From assembly GCF_005860775.1 (NCBI RefSeq), contig NZ_VCHQ01000027.1, forward strand, positions 124,001 through 188,000: DNA of 64,000 bases, read 5' to 3'. Within the stretch, counting starts at the first letter, position 1. Each line of letters opens with the position of its first letter. Both the position numbers and the translations under genes were made by a program. Shown in pieces: positions 20,916-30,946 of this stretch. Below the pieces are notes generated by a model, which was given only the letters and a program-made list of their open reading frames with translations, had not been told where the DNA came from and searched no databases. This DNA is from Klebsiella indica. Lineage in GTDB: Bacteria; Pseudomonadota; Gammaproteobacteria; Enterobacterales; Enterobacteriaceae.

Positions 20916-22079
20916 TTAGCGGGCCGCTTCGTAAATCCGGCGGCTGACGTCCAGCGTAATATCCTGGTTTTCACCCAGGTGGGTCATGCCGTGCTCTTCC
21001 AGTTTAGCCAGTAGCGCCGGGATAGTGCTACCATCCAGACCGTAGGCGGAAAGGCGAGTCGGGACGCCCATTTGCTCGAAGAAGTTGCGCGTCGCCGCGA
21101 TAGCTGCGTCGATCCGTTGCGCGTCAGAACCTTCGGTAATGTTCCAGACGCGGGCAGCGTATTGCAGCAGTTTGGCACGCTTCGCGTCGCGTTTTTCATG
21201 CCACAGGGCGGGCAGGACGATAGCCAGCGTCTGGCCGTGATCGAGCCCGTGCATTGCGGTCAGTTCATGTCCCAGCATATGCGTTGCCCAGTCCTGCGGC
21301 ACACCGGCGCCGATCAGGCCGTTCAGCGCCTGGGTCGCGGCCCACATAATGTTGGCGCGCACGTCGTAGTTTTCCGGCTCTTTCAGCGCCTTCGGACCCT
21401 CTTCAATCAGCGTCAGCAGAATGCCTTCGGCGAAGCGGTCCTGGATTTTGCCGTCAACCGGATACGTGACGTACTGCTCAACGGTATGGACAAAGGCGTC
21501 AACCACGCCGTTGGCGACCTGGCGCGGCGGCAGGGTATAGGTGTATACCGGATCCAGAATAGCGAAGAGCGGTTGTACAAAGGGGGACATAAACGCGCGT
21601 TTGTCACCGGTGGTTTTGCGTGAGATTACCGCGCCTTTATTGGATTCGGAACCGGTCGCCGGGAGCGTCAGTACCGATCCCATGGGAATGGCGCGGGTAA
21701 TTTTTCCACCGTAGGTTTCGAGGATTTCCCATGGATCGATGCTGGGGTCATAGTGCGCCGCGGCGGCAATGAATTTAGTCCCGTCGAGAACGGAACCGCC
21801 GCCGACCGCCAGTAAAAACGTGATCTTTTCCTCGCGCGCTATTTTTACTGCGTTCATCAGCGTTTCGTAGGATGGATTCGGCTCGATACCGCCAAATTCC
21901 AGGACGTCCATATCACTCAGTGCGCTCAGTACTTGATCAAGCACGCCGGTTTTTTTCACGCTACCGCCGCCATAGGTGACAAGCACGCGCGCATCCGCCG
22001 GGATTTGAGCGCGCAGATTGTCAATCGCGCCCTTACCGAACAAAATGCGGGTTGGGGTATGTAGGTCGAAATTATTCAT
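20916..22079 (-). CDS. yqhD: NADPH-dependent aldehyde reductase YqhD
   Basis: A 387-residue iron-containing alcohol dehydrogenase (type III) that detoxifies short-chain and lipid-derived aldehydes with NADPH. The dinucleotide loop is VTYGGGSVKKTG (residues 36-47) with VGGGSVLDGTKF near 95. Metal ligands lie in VDAFVHTVEQY and HMLGHELTAMHGLDHGQ. A longer reading from 22271 exists, but the start at 22079 gives the known MNNFDLHTPTRI. Divergent from its activator yqhC. Confidence 0.96.
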   Translation of the reverse strand: MNNFDLHTPTRILFGKGAIDNLRAQIPADARVLVTYGGGSVKKTGVLDQVLSALSDMDVLEFGGIEPNPSYETLMNAVKIAREEKITFLLAVGGGSVLDGTKFIAAAAHYDPSIDPWEILETYGGKITRAIPMGSVLTLPATGSESNKGAVISRKTTGDKRAFMSPFVQPLFAILDPVYTYTLPPRQVANGVVDAFVHTVEQYVTYPVDGKIQDRFAEGILLTLIEEGPKALKEPENYDVRANIMWAATQALNGLIGAGVPQDWATHMLGHELTAMHGLDHGQTLAIVLPALWHEKRDAKRAKLLQYAARVWNITEGSDAQRIDAAIAATRNFFEQMGVPTRLSAYGLDGSTIPALLAKLEEHGMTHLGENQDITLDVSRRIYEAAR

Positions 22080-22276
22080 GGCTGGTGCCCTCAAATAGAA
22101 TGGAACTGCCAGCAGAGACGATATCTCTGCCAGATGACGGACATTGTGGTCCCCAGGGGCATTCGTCTCAATGCACATTCCTGCCGTTGTCTTGCCCATT
22201 TCTCCTTCAGGCTGGAGAAATACCGCGGAAATGCGCACAATGCGGAGGTCGAAAAACGTTCGGAGAAGCATGAAAA

Positions 22277-23176
22277 ATGAATCGCGCCGAGATATGTCAA
22301 CTATTAACAGAAAAAGTTAATAATCTGAAAGATAAAGAAGAAATACACAGTGGTGTGCTACCGGATATTCGCCTGTTGTACGGTACGCAGCCGGGAACGC
22401 GTACGCCGGTAATGTACCAGCCGGGGATCGTTTTTCTCTTTTCCGGGCATAAAATTGGTTATATTAACGAACGGACATTCCGGTATGACGCTAATGAATA
22501 TCTGTTGCTCACGGTGCCGCTACCGTTCGAGTGCGAAACCTTTGCTACGCCGGAAGTCCCGTTGGCAGGGATTCGGCTCAATGTCGATATTCTGCAACTC
22601 CAGGAGTTGCTGATGGATATTGGGGAAGATGAGCAGTTTCAGCCACCGATCGCGTCGAGCGGGATCAACTCGGCGGTTCTCTCCGAAGAGATTTTGTGTG
22701 CGGCGGAGCGCCTGCTGGATGTCATGGAACGCCCGCTGGACGCGCGTATTCTTGGCAAACAGATTGTGCGTGAAATCCTTTATCACGTGCTGACCGGCCC
22801 CTGCGGCGGTGCGCTGCTGGCGCTGGTCAGCCGGCAGACTCACTTCAGCCTGATTAGCCGGGTGCTCAAGCGAATCGAAAGTCAGTACACTGAAAACCTG
22901 AGCGTCGACCAACTGGCGGCGGAAGCCAATATGAGCGTCTCGGCGTTCCATCATAACTTTAAGTCGGTCACCAGCACCTCTCCGCTGCAATATCTGAAAA
23001 CCTACCGTTTGCATAAAGCGCGCATGCTGATGATCCACGATGGCATGAAGGCCAGCGCCGCGGCGATTCAGGTCGGTTATGAAAGCGCGTCGCAGTTTAG
23101 CCGCGAGTTTAAGCGTTACTTCGGCATGACGCCGGGAGAAGACGCGGCGCGGATCAGGACGATTCAGGGAATGTGA
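22277..23176 (+). CDS. yqhC: AraC-family activator YqhC
   Basis: A 299-residue regulator that in E. coli activates yqhD-dkgA in response to glyoxal and other aldehydes. The N-terminal half is an AraC-type ligand-binding cupin ([19 protein letters not shown]). The C-terminal double HTH spans about residues 195-295 with [20 protein letters not shown] and [20 protein letters not shown]. It is transcribed away from yqhD; the 197-base gap should hold both promoters. Length is slightly below the E. coli annotation, probably because of start choice. Confidence 0.93.
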   Translation: MNRAEICQLLTEKVNNLKDKEEIHSGVLPDIRLLYGTQPGTRTPVMYQPGIVFLFSGHKIGYINERTFRYDANEYLLLTVPLPFECETFATPEVPLAGIRLNVDILQLQELLMDIGEDEQFQPPIASSGINSAVLSEEILCAAERLLDVMERPLDARILGKQIVREILYHVLTGPCGGALLALVSRQTHFSLISRVLKRIESQYTENLSVDQLAAEANMSVSAFHHNFKSVTSTSPLQYLKTYRLHKARMLMIHDGMKASAAAIQVGYESASQFSREFKRYFGMTPGEDAARIRTIQGM

Positions 23177-23219
23177 TGAGCCACGCCGGGCGGCGAAGTG
23201 ATGCCGTCCCGGTCACGTT

Positions 23220-23879
23220 TCAGGCGTTGCAGTATTTCTTTTTGAGCACCACGATAACCGTGCCGAGCAGCCCGGCAATCAGCAGCGCAATGGGCAGAAT
23301 CATCAGGCAGGTCATGACCTGATCTTCATGGCGCTTAACGAAAGGAATCATGCTGAGCGCATAGCCCAGACCGGTGACCACACACACCCACAGCAGTGCG
23401 CTCAGCCAGTTAAAGAACTGAAAACGGCGGTTAGGTAACCCAGAAATCCCGGCCATCGTCGGCAACAACGTCCGAACGAATGCCAGGAAACGCCCGGCAA
23501 GCAGCGCCAGCAGGCCGTGCCTGTCAAACATGCAGGTTGCCCGCTGATGGTACTTATGCGGCAGATGGCCGAGCCAGCGCTTAACGGTGACGGTATTTCC
23601 CAGCCAGCGCCCCTGAGCGTAGCTCAGCCAGCAACCGAGGCTGGCCGCCGCGGTTAAAATAGCGACAGTAGGTACAAAGCCCATCACGCCTTTGGCTATC
23701 AGTGCGCCGGCCAGCAGTAGCAGACTATCGCCCGGCAGAAACGAGGCCGGTAGCAGGCCGTTTTCTAAAAACAGGGTTGCGAACATGACCAGATATACAA
23801 CACCCACAACGTGGGGATTTGCCAATGCGGCAAAATCATGCTGCCACAGTGCGGCGACAATTTCTTGAATGACAACCAT
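23220..23879 (-). CDS. yghB: DedA-family membrane protein YghB
   Basis: A 219-residue inner-membrane protein of the DedA/SNARE-associated superfamily, needed with YqjA for proton-motive-force-dependent envelope functions and cell division in E. coli. Four to five hydrophobic segments are visible. Family motifs are [23 protein letters not shown] near the N-terminus, the acidic/arginine set in [19 protein letters not shown] and [10 protein letters not shown]. It lies between yqhC (convergent) and metC. Confidence 0.94.
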   Translation of the reverse strand: MVVIQEIVAALWQHDFAALANPHVVGVVYLVMFATLFLENGLLPASFLPGDSLLLLAGALIAKGVMGFVPTVAILTAAASLGCWLSYAQGRWLGNTVTVKRWLGHLPHKYHQRATCMFDRHGLLALLAGRFLAFVRTLLPTMAGISGLPNRRFQFFNWLSALLWVCVVTGLGYALSMIPFVKRHEDQVMTCLMILPIALLIAGLLGTVIVVLKKKYCNA

Positions 23880-24010
23880 GGACTTTCCTAAGTGGTACCG
23901 TATTTTTTATTTAGTGTACTCCTGAAGAGGCCTGAGCACCTTGATCCCGGGCGCAACTAAAGCGGGCGCCTCTTTTAAAAACGTCCGCTATTGTTGCCAC
24001 CCGATGCACT

Positions 24011-25233
<1,223 letters not shown>

Positions 25234-25369
25234 AAACTAACATGAATACCTGATTGTGTACCGGGCAATGGAGGATACAGGTAAAAATTTTACCAATCCC
25301 GGGGTCAGCAGCGTTTTACTATGTCAGCGCAAGGAAAAGAAATCTGATTTGCTGCACAGTGTAAATACT

Positions 25370-25388
25370 AATGAGAACCACTATCAAT
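25370..25388. promoter_or_regulatory. Fur box upstream of exbB
   Basis: AATGAGAACCACTATCAAT matches 15 of 19 positions of the palindromic Fur consensus read as AATGATAATCATTATCATT. It ends 60 bases before the exbB start, the expected place for iron repression of exbBD. Confidence 0.75.
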
Positions 25389-25448
25389 TCAATGTCGTTT
25401 TGATATTATTGTGCTCAGATTTTGTGATTTACGTCCTGGAGATAGAGT

Positions 25449-26180
25449 GTGGGTAATAATTTGATGCAGGCGGATCTCTCCGTTTGGGGTATGTACCACC
25501 ATGCCGACATTGTTGTTAAGATAGTGATGATCGGCCTGATTCTGGCGTCGGTAGTGACATGGGCTATCTTTTTCGGCAAAGGTGCAGAGATCCTCGCCAG
25601 CAAGCGCCGCCTGAAGCGTGAACAGCAACAGGTTGCTGAAGCGCGCTCTCTCGACCAGGCCAGCGATATCGCTAACGCTTTCCCGGCCAAAAGCCTGACT
25701 TCGCAGCTGATCAATGAAGCGCAGAACGAGCTGGAGCTCTCCGCGGGTTCTGAAGATAACGAAGGCATTAAAGAACGTACCGGCTTCCGGCTGGAACGCC
25801 GCGTTGCGGCGGTGGGGCGTTATATGGGCCGTGGTAACGGTTATCTGGCGACTATCGGCGCGATTTCCCCGTTTGTCGGCCTGTTTGGTACCGTCTGGGG
25901 GATCATGAACAGCTTTATCGGTATCGCGCAGACCCAGACCACCAACCTGGCGGTTGTCGCTCCGGGGATTGCGGAAGCGCTGCTGGCAACGGCGATTGGC
26001 CTGTTTGCCGCGATTCCGGCGGTGGTTATCTATAACGTTTTTGCGCGTATGATTGCCAGCTATAAAGCCTCTCTTGGCGATGTCGCCGCCCAGGTGCTGC
26101 TGCTGCAAAGCCGCGATCTTGACCTGAGTGCCAGCGGCGTCAAACCGGTGCGTACCGCCCAGAAACTCCGCGTAGGTTGA
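25449..26180 (+). CDS. exbB: TonB-system energiser ExbB
   Basis: A 243-residue inner-membrane protein with three transmembrane segments (about 22-42, 130-155 and 175-200). With ExbD it couples the proton motive force to TonB for siderophore and B12 uptake. GNGYLATIGAISPFVGLFGT and VAPGIAEALLATAIGL are the MotA/TolQ/ExbB core. The start codon is GTG at 25449, giving MGNNLMQADLSVWGMY as in E. coli. It is six bases before exbD, and a TonB-dependent receptor gene lies 8 kb downstream. Confidence 0.96.
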   Translation: MGNNLMQADLSVWGMYHHADIVVKIVMIGLILASVVTWAIFFGKGAEILASKRRLKREQQQVAEARSLDQASDIANAFPAKSLTSQLINEAQNELELSAGSEDNEGIKERTGFRLERRVAAVGRYMGRGNGYLATIGAISPFVGLFGTVWGIMNSFIGIAQTQTTNLAVVAPGIAEALLATAIGLFAAIPAVVIYNVFARMIASYKASLGDVAAQVLLLQSRDLDLSASGVKPVRTAQKLRVG

Positions 26181-26186
26181 TGCTTT

Positions 26187-26612
26187 ATGGCGATGCATTT
26201 TAACGAAAACCTTGATGATAACGGCGAAATGCATGACATCAACGTGACGCCGTTTATTGACGTTATGCTGGTGCTGTTGATCATCTTTATGGTGGCGGCG
26301 CCGCTGGCCACCGTTGACGTGAAAGTTAATCTCCCGGCCTCGTCAAGTCAGCCGCAACCGCGTCCTGAAAAGCCGATTTACCTGTCGGTGAAAGCCGATA
26401 AAACGATGTTCCTCGGTAACGATCCGATCACCGAAGAGAGCCTGGTAACGTCTCTGGATGCGCTGACAGAAGGGGATAAAGACACTACCGTGTTCTTCCG
26501 CGCGGATAAAACCGTGGACTACGAAACGATGATGAAAGTCATGGATATCCTGCATCAGGCCGGTTATCTGAAGATCGGTTTGGTGGGTGAAGAAACCGTA
26601 AAAGCGAAGTAG
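26187..26612 (+). CDS. exbD: TonB-system energiser ExbD
   Basis: A 141-residue single-pass inner-membrane protein. The N-terminal cytoplasmic stretch is followed by one transmembrane segment (about 23-43) that carries the essential protonatable Asp25 in VTPFIDVMLVLLIIFM, then a periplasmic domain. Partner of ExbB in a two-gene operon that ends at a clear intrinsic terminator. Confidence 0.96.
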   Translation: MAMHFNENLDDNGEMHDINVTPFIDVMLVLLIIFMVAAPLATVDVKVNLPASSSQPQPRPEKPIYLSVKADKTMFLGNDPITEESLVTSLDALTEGDKDTTVFFRADKTVDYETMMKVMDILHQAGYLKIGLVGEETVKAK

Positions 26613-26634
26613 CGCCCCTTCAGTACGTCTCCCC

Positions 26635-26660
26635 AGGCTGGCCTTGTGCCAGCCTTTTTC
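26635..26660 (+). terminator. exbBD intrinsic terminator
   Basis: AGGCTGGC (26635-26642) and GCCAGCCT (26648-26655) form a perfect 8-bp stem with loop CTTGT, followed by TTTTCG. It lies 22 bases after the exbD stop. Confidence 0.9.
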
Positions 26661-26754
26661 GTTTTTCCCGGCCTGCTTCTGTGGGGAATCTGTTGCTATA
26701 CCGTTGTTCTGTTGCGATATAATGCCGTCCGTTTTCATTCACTAACGGGATTTT

Positions 26755-27249
26755 ATGGAACGCTTTCTGGAAAATGCTATCTACGCCTCGCGCTGGTTGT
26801 TAGCACCGGTCTATTTTGGCCTTTCGCTTGGGTTGATTGCACTGACAATCAAATTTTTTCAGGAGATCGTCCACATACTGCCGCATATTTTTAGCGTCAG
26901 TGAGTCGGATATGATTCTGACCCTGCTATCGCTGGTCGATATGACCCTGGTGGGCGGTTTGCTGGTCATGGTGATGTTTTCCGGTTATGAAAATTTTGTC
27001 TCACAGTTGGATATTAACGAAGGTAAAGAGAAGCTTAGCTGGCTGGGAAAAATGGATGCCACTTCGCTGAAAAATAAGGTTGCCGCTTCAATCGTGGCGA
27101 TCTCCTCCATTCATCTGCTGCGGGTCTTTATGAATGCGCAAAATGTCCCGGATAATAAACTGATGTGGTACGTCATTATTCACCTGACCTTTGTGCTGTC
27201 GGCCTTTGTGATGGGTTATCTCGATCGTCTGAGCAAAGTGAAATACTGA
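26755..27249 (+). CDS. yqhA: YqhA, UPF0114 membrane protein
   Basis: A 164-residue predicted inner-membrane protein of unknown function. Hydrophobic segments are visible near residues 12-32, 55-80 and 105-155. The N-terminus [18 protein letters not shown] and the [20 protein letters not shown] stretch are characteristic. It is flanked by its own terminators upstream and downstream, so it is probably monocistronic. E. coli yghA, found near here, is absent. Confidence 0.9.
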   Translation: MERFLENAIYASRWLLAPVYFGLSLGLIALTIKFFQEIVHILPHIFSVSESDMILTLLSLVDMTLVGGLLVMVMFSGYENFVSQLDINEGKEKLSWLGKMDATSLKNKVAASIVAISSIHLLRVFMNAQNVPDNKLMWYVIIHLTFVLSAFVMGYLDRLSKVKY

Positions 27250-27259
27250 TCTTTGCGCT

Positions 27260-27288
27260 CCCGACGCCTTTCGGTCGTCGGGTTTTCT
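27260..27288 (+). terminator. yqhA intrinsic terminator
   Basis: CCCGACG (27260-27266) and CGTCGGG (27276-27282) pair across a 9-base loop and are followed by TTTTCTTC, 11 bases after the yqhA stop. Confidence 0.85.
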
Positions 27289-27380
27289 TCTGCCTTTTCC
27301 CTGGTTTCTGCTTCGCAACGCTGGCGCATGTCCGGGCTTCTGCTTTGCTTAAAGGGGTGCTTAATGATGGAGGAAACGCG

Positions 27381-28268
27381 ATGACGCGACTGACGGCCAA
27401 CGATTTTCCGCAAGAGTTGCTGGCGTATTATGACTACTATGCCCACGGCAAAATCAGCAAACGCGAGTTTATTCAGCTAGCCGGGAAATACGCGGTAGGC
27501 GGGATGACCGCGCTGGCGCTGTTTAATCTGCTGAAGCCTAACTATGCTCTGGCGCAACAGGTGGCGTTTACCGACCCGGATATCCGTCCGGAATATATTC
27601 ACTATCCTTCTCCTGACGGTCACGGTGACGTGCGGGCATATCTGGTGACGCCGACGAAAATAACCGATAAAGCGCCTGCAGTGGTGGTGGTACATGAGAA
27701 CCGCGGCCTCAATCCCTATATTGAAGATGTTGCCCGGCGGGTCGCGAAAGCGGGCTATATTGCGCTGGCGCCGGATGGACTGAGCTCCGTCGGCGGCTAT
27801 CCGGGCAATGATGATGAAGGGCGAGCGCTACAGCAGAACGTCGATCCTGTGAAGCTGATGAATGATTTTTTTGCCGCAGTGGCATTTATGGCGAAGCATC
27901 CGCAGGCGACGGGAAAAGTCGGCATTACCGGCTTTTGCTACGGTGGCGGCGTCTGTAATGCGGCTGCGGTGGCCATTCCAGAGCTGGCCTGCGCGGTACC
28001 GTTTTACGGTCGCCAGCCGCCGCTGAATGAAGTCGATAAAATCAACGCGCCGCTGTTGCTGCATTATGCCGGTCTGGATCGTGTAATCAATGAAGGATGG
28101 CCGGCCTATGAAAAGGCGCTCAAAGAACATAATAAAGTCTATGAGGCTTATATTTATCAGGGCGTTAACCATGGTTTTCATAACGACTCCACGCCGCGTT
28201 ATGATCAGGCCGCCGCCGATCTGGCCTGGCAGCGTACGCTGGGCTGGTTTGAGAAGTATTTACGCTAA
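27381..28268 (+). CDS. yghX: YghX dienelactone-hydrolase family protein (intact)
   Basis: A 295-residue alpha/beta-hydrolase of the dienelactone hydrolase family. The catalytic Cys is in GFCYGGG near residue 180, with Asp in YAGLDRVIN and His in VNHGFHND. An N-terminal ISKREFIQLAGKYAVGG segment and hydrophobic run resemble a Tat-like leader but lack a strict RR pair. The ATG at 27381 follows GGAGGAAA; a longer reading beginning at 27165 overlaps yqhA and its terminator and is rejected. E. coli K-12 yghX is annotated as a pseudogene, whereas this copy is open throughout. Confidence 0.88.
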   Translation: MTRLTANDFPQELLAYYDYYAHGKISKREFIQLAGKYAVGGMTALALFNLLKPNYALAQQVAFTDPDIRPEYIHYPSPDGHGDVRAYLVTPTKITDKAPAVVVVHENRGLNPYIEDVARRVAKAGYIALAPDGLSSVGGYPGNDDEGRALQQNVDPVKLMNDFFAAVAFMAKHPQATGKVGITGFCYGGGVCNAAAVAIPELACAVPFYGRQPPLNEVDKINAPLLLHYAGLDRVINEGWPAYEKALKEHNKVYEAYIYQGVNHGFHNDSTPRYDQAAADLAWQRTLGWFEKYLR

Positions 28269-28345
28269 CGCGTGAGGCTGAAATAGCGCTACCGCTTGCT
28301 CAAAAAATCGCTATATAATTTTTTATATATCGATAGGAGAGTGCG

Positions 28346-28639
28346 ATGGAAAACCATTTTGGTAAAGGCTTAATGGCAGGGCTGCAGGCGTCACATGCTG
28401 ATTCCGCCAGATATGCGGAAAATTTTTGCTCTGACTATAAACGCGGATTTGTTCTGGGTTATTCACACCGTATGTTTGAAAAAACCGGCGACCGTCAGCT
28501 TAGCGCCTGGGAAGCGGGGGTACTTACTCGTCGTTATGGTCTGGACAAAGATATGGTGATGGACTTCTTTAGAGAGGGAAGTTCGTGTACCGCGGTACGC
28601 TACTTTATGGCGGGATACCAGTACCGGCCAGGACGCTGA
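28346..28639 (+). CDS. yghW: YghW, DUF2623 protein
   Basis: A 97-residue protein of the small DUF2623 family, function unknown. Conserved segments are [19 protein letters not shown] and [30 protein letters not shown] precedes the ATG by a good distance, and a TATAAT-like stretch lies just before it (28312-28320). In E. coli and Salmonella the hyb hydrogenase-2 operon lies between yghW and yghU; here yghU follows after 34 bases. Confidence 0.9.
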   Translation: MENHFGKGLMAGLQASHADSARYAENFCSDYKRGFVLGYSHRMFEKTGDRQLSAWEAGVLTRRYGLDKDMVMDFFREGSSCTAVRYFMAGYQYRPGR

Positions 28640-28642
28640 GAA

Positions 28643-28662
28643 CCGGAGGCAAACGCCTCCGG
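28643..28662. terminator. hairpin between convergent yghW and yghU
   Basis: CCGGAGGC (28643-28650) and GCCTCCGG (28655-28662) form a perfect 8-bp stem with an AAAC loop in the 34-base gap between the two stops. No U-tract. Confidence 0.55.
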
Positions 28663-28673
28663 CTGGTAAGGGG

Positions 28674-29540
28674 CTACGCCTGGCGCTTATCTTCAGTTTG
28701 CGTCTCGAAATCGCTGGCGGCATGGCGCTCGTGGAGCTGCTCATTGAGCGGGCCGGAAGTGCGGTTAACGATGCGTCCACGCTGAACGGCCGGACGATTG
28801 CCAACATCCTGCGCCCAGCGCAGCACGTTTTTGTAGCTGCCGGTATCAAGGAATTCTGCGGCGTTGTAAACATTCCCCAGCACCACGTTGCCATACCATG
28901 GCCAGATGGCCATATCGGCAATGCTGTACTCTTCCCCTGCGACAAAACGACCACGGGCGAGCTGCTTGTCCAGTACGTCAAGTTGACGTTTGGCTTCCAT
29001 CGTAAAGCGATCGATCGCGTATTCGATTTTTACCGGCGCATAGTTGAAAAAGTGACCGAATCCGCCGCCAAGGAACGGGGCGGAGCCCTGCAGCCAGAAC
29101 AGCCAGTTGAGGGTTTCGGTGCGGCCTGCCGGATCTTTCGGCAGGAAGAAACCAAACTTTTCCGCAAGGTAGAGCAGGATGTTGCCGGATTCAAAAACGC
29201 GGGTTGGCGGGGTGGTGGAGTGGTCCCGGAGGGCGGGGATTTTCGAGTTAGGGTTAACGTCGACAAAACCACTGGAGAACTGATCGCCTTCGCCGATGCG
29301 AATCAGCCAGGCGTCATATTCCGCGCCGCTAATGCCTAACGCCAGCAACTCTTCCAGCATGATGGTGACTTTCTGGCCGTTGGGCGTCCCCAGCGAATAA
29401 AGCTGAAGAGGATGTGTGCCCACGGGGAGCGCCTGGTCATGCGTGGCGCCGGAGACGGGACGGTTGATATTGGCGAATGTGCCGCCGTTGTTTTGCTTCC
29501 ATTGCCATACTTTAGGAGGTTGGTAGCTATTCTCTGACAT
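28674..29540 (-). CDS. yghU: YghU glutathione-dependent disulfide-bond reductase
   Basis: A 288-residue GST-superfamily protein of the Nu class. The E. coli homologue binds two glutathiones and has disulfide reductase activity. The thioredoxin-like N-domain carries LYSLGTPNGQKVTIMLEE and NPNSKIPAL, with FESGNILLYLAEKFG closing the glutathione site; the helical C-domain contains GSAPFLGGGFGHFF and YSIADMAIWPWYG. The start at 29540 (MSENSYQPPKVW) is chosen over 29567 to match the family. Confidence 0.94.
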   Translation of the reverse strand: MSENSYQPPKVWQWKQNNGGTFANINRPVSGATHDQALPVGTHPLQLYSLGTPNGQKVTIMLEELLALGISGAEYDAWLIRIGEGDQFSSGFVDVNPNSKIPALRDHSTTPPTRVFESGNILLYLAEKFGFFLPKDPAGRTETLNWLFWLQGSAPFLGGGFGHFFNYAPVKIEYAIDRFTMEAKRQLDVLDKQLARGRFVAGEEYSIADMAIWPWYGNVVLGNVYNAAEFLDTGSYKNVLRWAQDVGNRPAVQRGRIVNRTSGPLNEQLHERHAASDFETQTEDKRQA

Positions 29541-29817
29541 GTTGACCTGCCTTTTTCGTGAAGTCATTGAGGGAGTGTAGCAGGTGCTATCAGATGGGGT
29601 TAACAGTATGAGGCGTATTCACATTATGCTCCCCCGTTCCAGATATGTATTTTTTGTTTTCCCGGGGCGGGAGTCATGTTAGTCAGTTAAGCGGATCATC
29701 GAGTTTTTATACTGTTACATTGCCAGAGTGAATGCTTTTTCGGGGAATGTTGGTCAGTGGCCTGTTCCGTTCACTGTCAATCTGAGGGTGTTCGTTATAC
29801 CCGCTGCGTGTGAACGG

Positions 29818-29846
29818 CCAGGGGGACGTTTCGCTCGTCCCCCTGG
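29818..29846. repeat. perfect inverted repeat near repeat copy A
   Basis: CCAGGGGGAC (29818-29827) and GTCCCCCTGG (29837-29846) are exact inverted copies around GTTTCGCTC. It may mark one end of the larger repeat element that continues to about 30165; no second copy of this hairpin was found near copy B. Confidence 0.6.
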
Positions 29847-30000
29847 ACCCCCGGCATGGCGCTGAAACCTGCCGCTGCGCGCTCCGCTTCACTCCGGCTT
29901 CATCTGACGGACCGGGTGGGACTCGCCCTTCCAGGGCCAGCGCAAGCGCTGTTCAAAATTGCTCCCGGCAATTTTGTCCCTGTCTCGACCCGCCCTCTGG

Positions 30001-30165
30001 CCGCCGTCCTGGCGGCCAGTCCTGGATGCGCGCCTGCGTTCTCGCCAGGTTTCCTGATGCGCCCAACCCCCCTGCGGTGAGCCCGCGCTCAATCTGCGAC
30101 TGCCCGGAAGCTGAGAGTTATCAAAAGCCCTAATGCTGGGCACCTTAACTCACCCGCATCAGACG
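30001..30165. repeat. dispersed repeat copy A
   Basis: Bases 30001-30080 align without gaps to 36860-36939 with about 70 of 80 identical. A second similar block (CCTTAACT...GCATCAG) follows in both copies. It lies directly 3' of the minus-strand DsbA-fold gene. I cannot name the family. Confidence 0.75.
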
Positions 30166-30179
30166 CGGGGCTGGCCTGT

Positions 30180-30740
30180 TTACGCCATAATCCGCGCGGC
30201 CCACACGCTGATATCATCCCCGCTGCCGAGATCTGCATGCACCAGACCGTTAACCATAAAGGTCGGCGACACATGAATGCCGTTCTGGCGGGCGTACTTG
30301 CAGTGCCATTTGATCGCGTTTTGCAGCTCCGGACGGGCAAACGCCTCCGCCAGAGAAACGTGGCTATAGCGTTCGATACGCTCAATAATTTGCTGCGGCG
30401 TGACGTCCATATTCGGCCCGCTACAGTGGTCGGTAAACTCAAATTCCTCGCGATGGTCAGCGACGGCTTTAAGCACTTTGTGCGCCTGCTCGCGGCCGTG
30501 GGGCAGCGTGGAGGCGGCGAGAATACAGCGCACGATGACACCGGAAAACAGGTGCCAGGGCTGGGACTGAAGGCGAATTTTAACCGTCACGTTATCCGCG
30601 CCGACCTCTTCCAGCAGTGCATCAAGCTTATTAAAGGCGCGCACCGAGAAAGGGCAGGTGGGTTCAAGGAAGACCTCGAAGGTGCGTGGGCCATGGCCCC
30701 AGACCAGCGGTTGGGCAGTCAAATGTGAAGGTGTGCTCAT
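30180..30740 (-). CDS. DsbA-fold thioredoxin-like protein with CPFS motif
   Basis: A 186-residue protein with a thioredoxin/DsbA-like fold. The active-site region is FLEPTCPFSVRAFNKL with Cys29-Pro-Phe-Ser32, a monothiol CxxS rather than CxxC motif; the cis-proline region is GIHVSPTFMVNGL. A helical insert lies in between, with a further Cys pair outside the site (HCSGPN, WHCKYA). There is no signal peptide, so it is likely cytosolic. Its neighbours gss and yghU act on glutathione conjugates, so a role in reducing or transferring glutathionyl groups is plausible but inferred. Confidence 0.75.
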   Translation of the reverse strand: MSTPSHLTAQPLVWGHGPRTFEVFLEPTCPFSVRAFNKLDALLEEVGADNVTVKIRLQSQPWHLFSGVIVRCILAASTLPHGREQAHKVLKAVADHREEFEFTDHCSGPNMDVTPQQIIERIERYSHVSLAEAFARPELQNAIKWHCKYARQNGIHVSPTFMVNGLVHADLGSGDDISVWAARIMA

Positions 30741-30946
30741 TGTCGGTTCCTGATGGTTTTTTTATCTCAAATAACGATATCACTTTTGCCTGAAGGTGCA
30801 GGTTTATTTTCTTTAAGCGCACGATTAGCGAATCGAATGAGTGGTATCATCATACGACCTCTGTCTGGTAAGTGCCTGCGGCAGGATAAGAAGAGGGAGT
30901 TTTGTTCCGCCAACTGCCCGGGCTGCATTAATTGAGGTCAGGCTAA

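Larger units (their letters stand above)
29541..30179. other. non-coding interval between yghU and the DsbA-fold gene
   Basis: No gene with family support was found in these 639 bases. Open frames exist on both strands at 29810-30143, but they overlap each other and cover a dispersed repeat, so they are not called. The interval holds a perfect hairpin (29818-29846) and repeat copy A (30001-30165). E. coli yghT and pitB, expected near here, are absent. Confidence 0.6.

Noticed and set aside
27165..27380. N-terminal extension of yghX
   Set aside because: It overlaps yqhA and crosses the yqhA terminator; the ATG at 27381 has a strong ribosome site and matches the family start.
29810..30143. Overlapping frames on both strands between yghU and the DsbA-fold gene
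   Set aside because: They cover the dispersed repeat and read as Pro/Arg/Ser-rich noise; the same stretch near 36860 is interrupted by stops in the corresponding frame.
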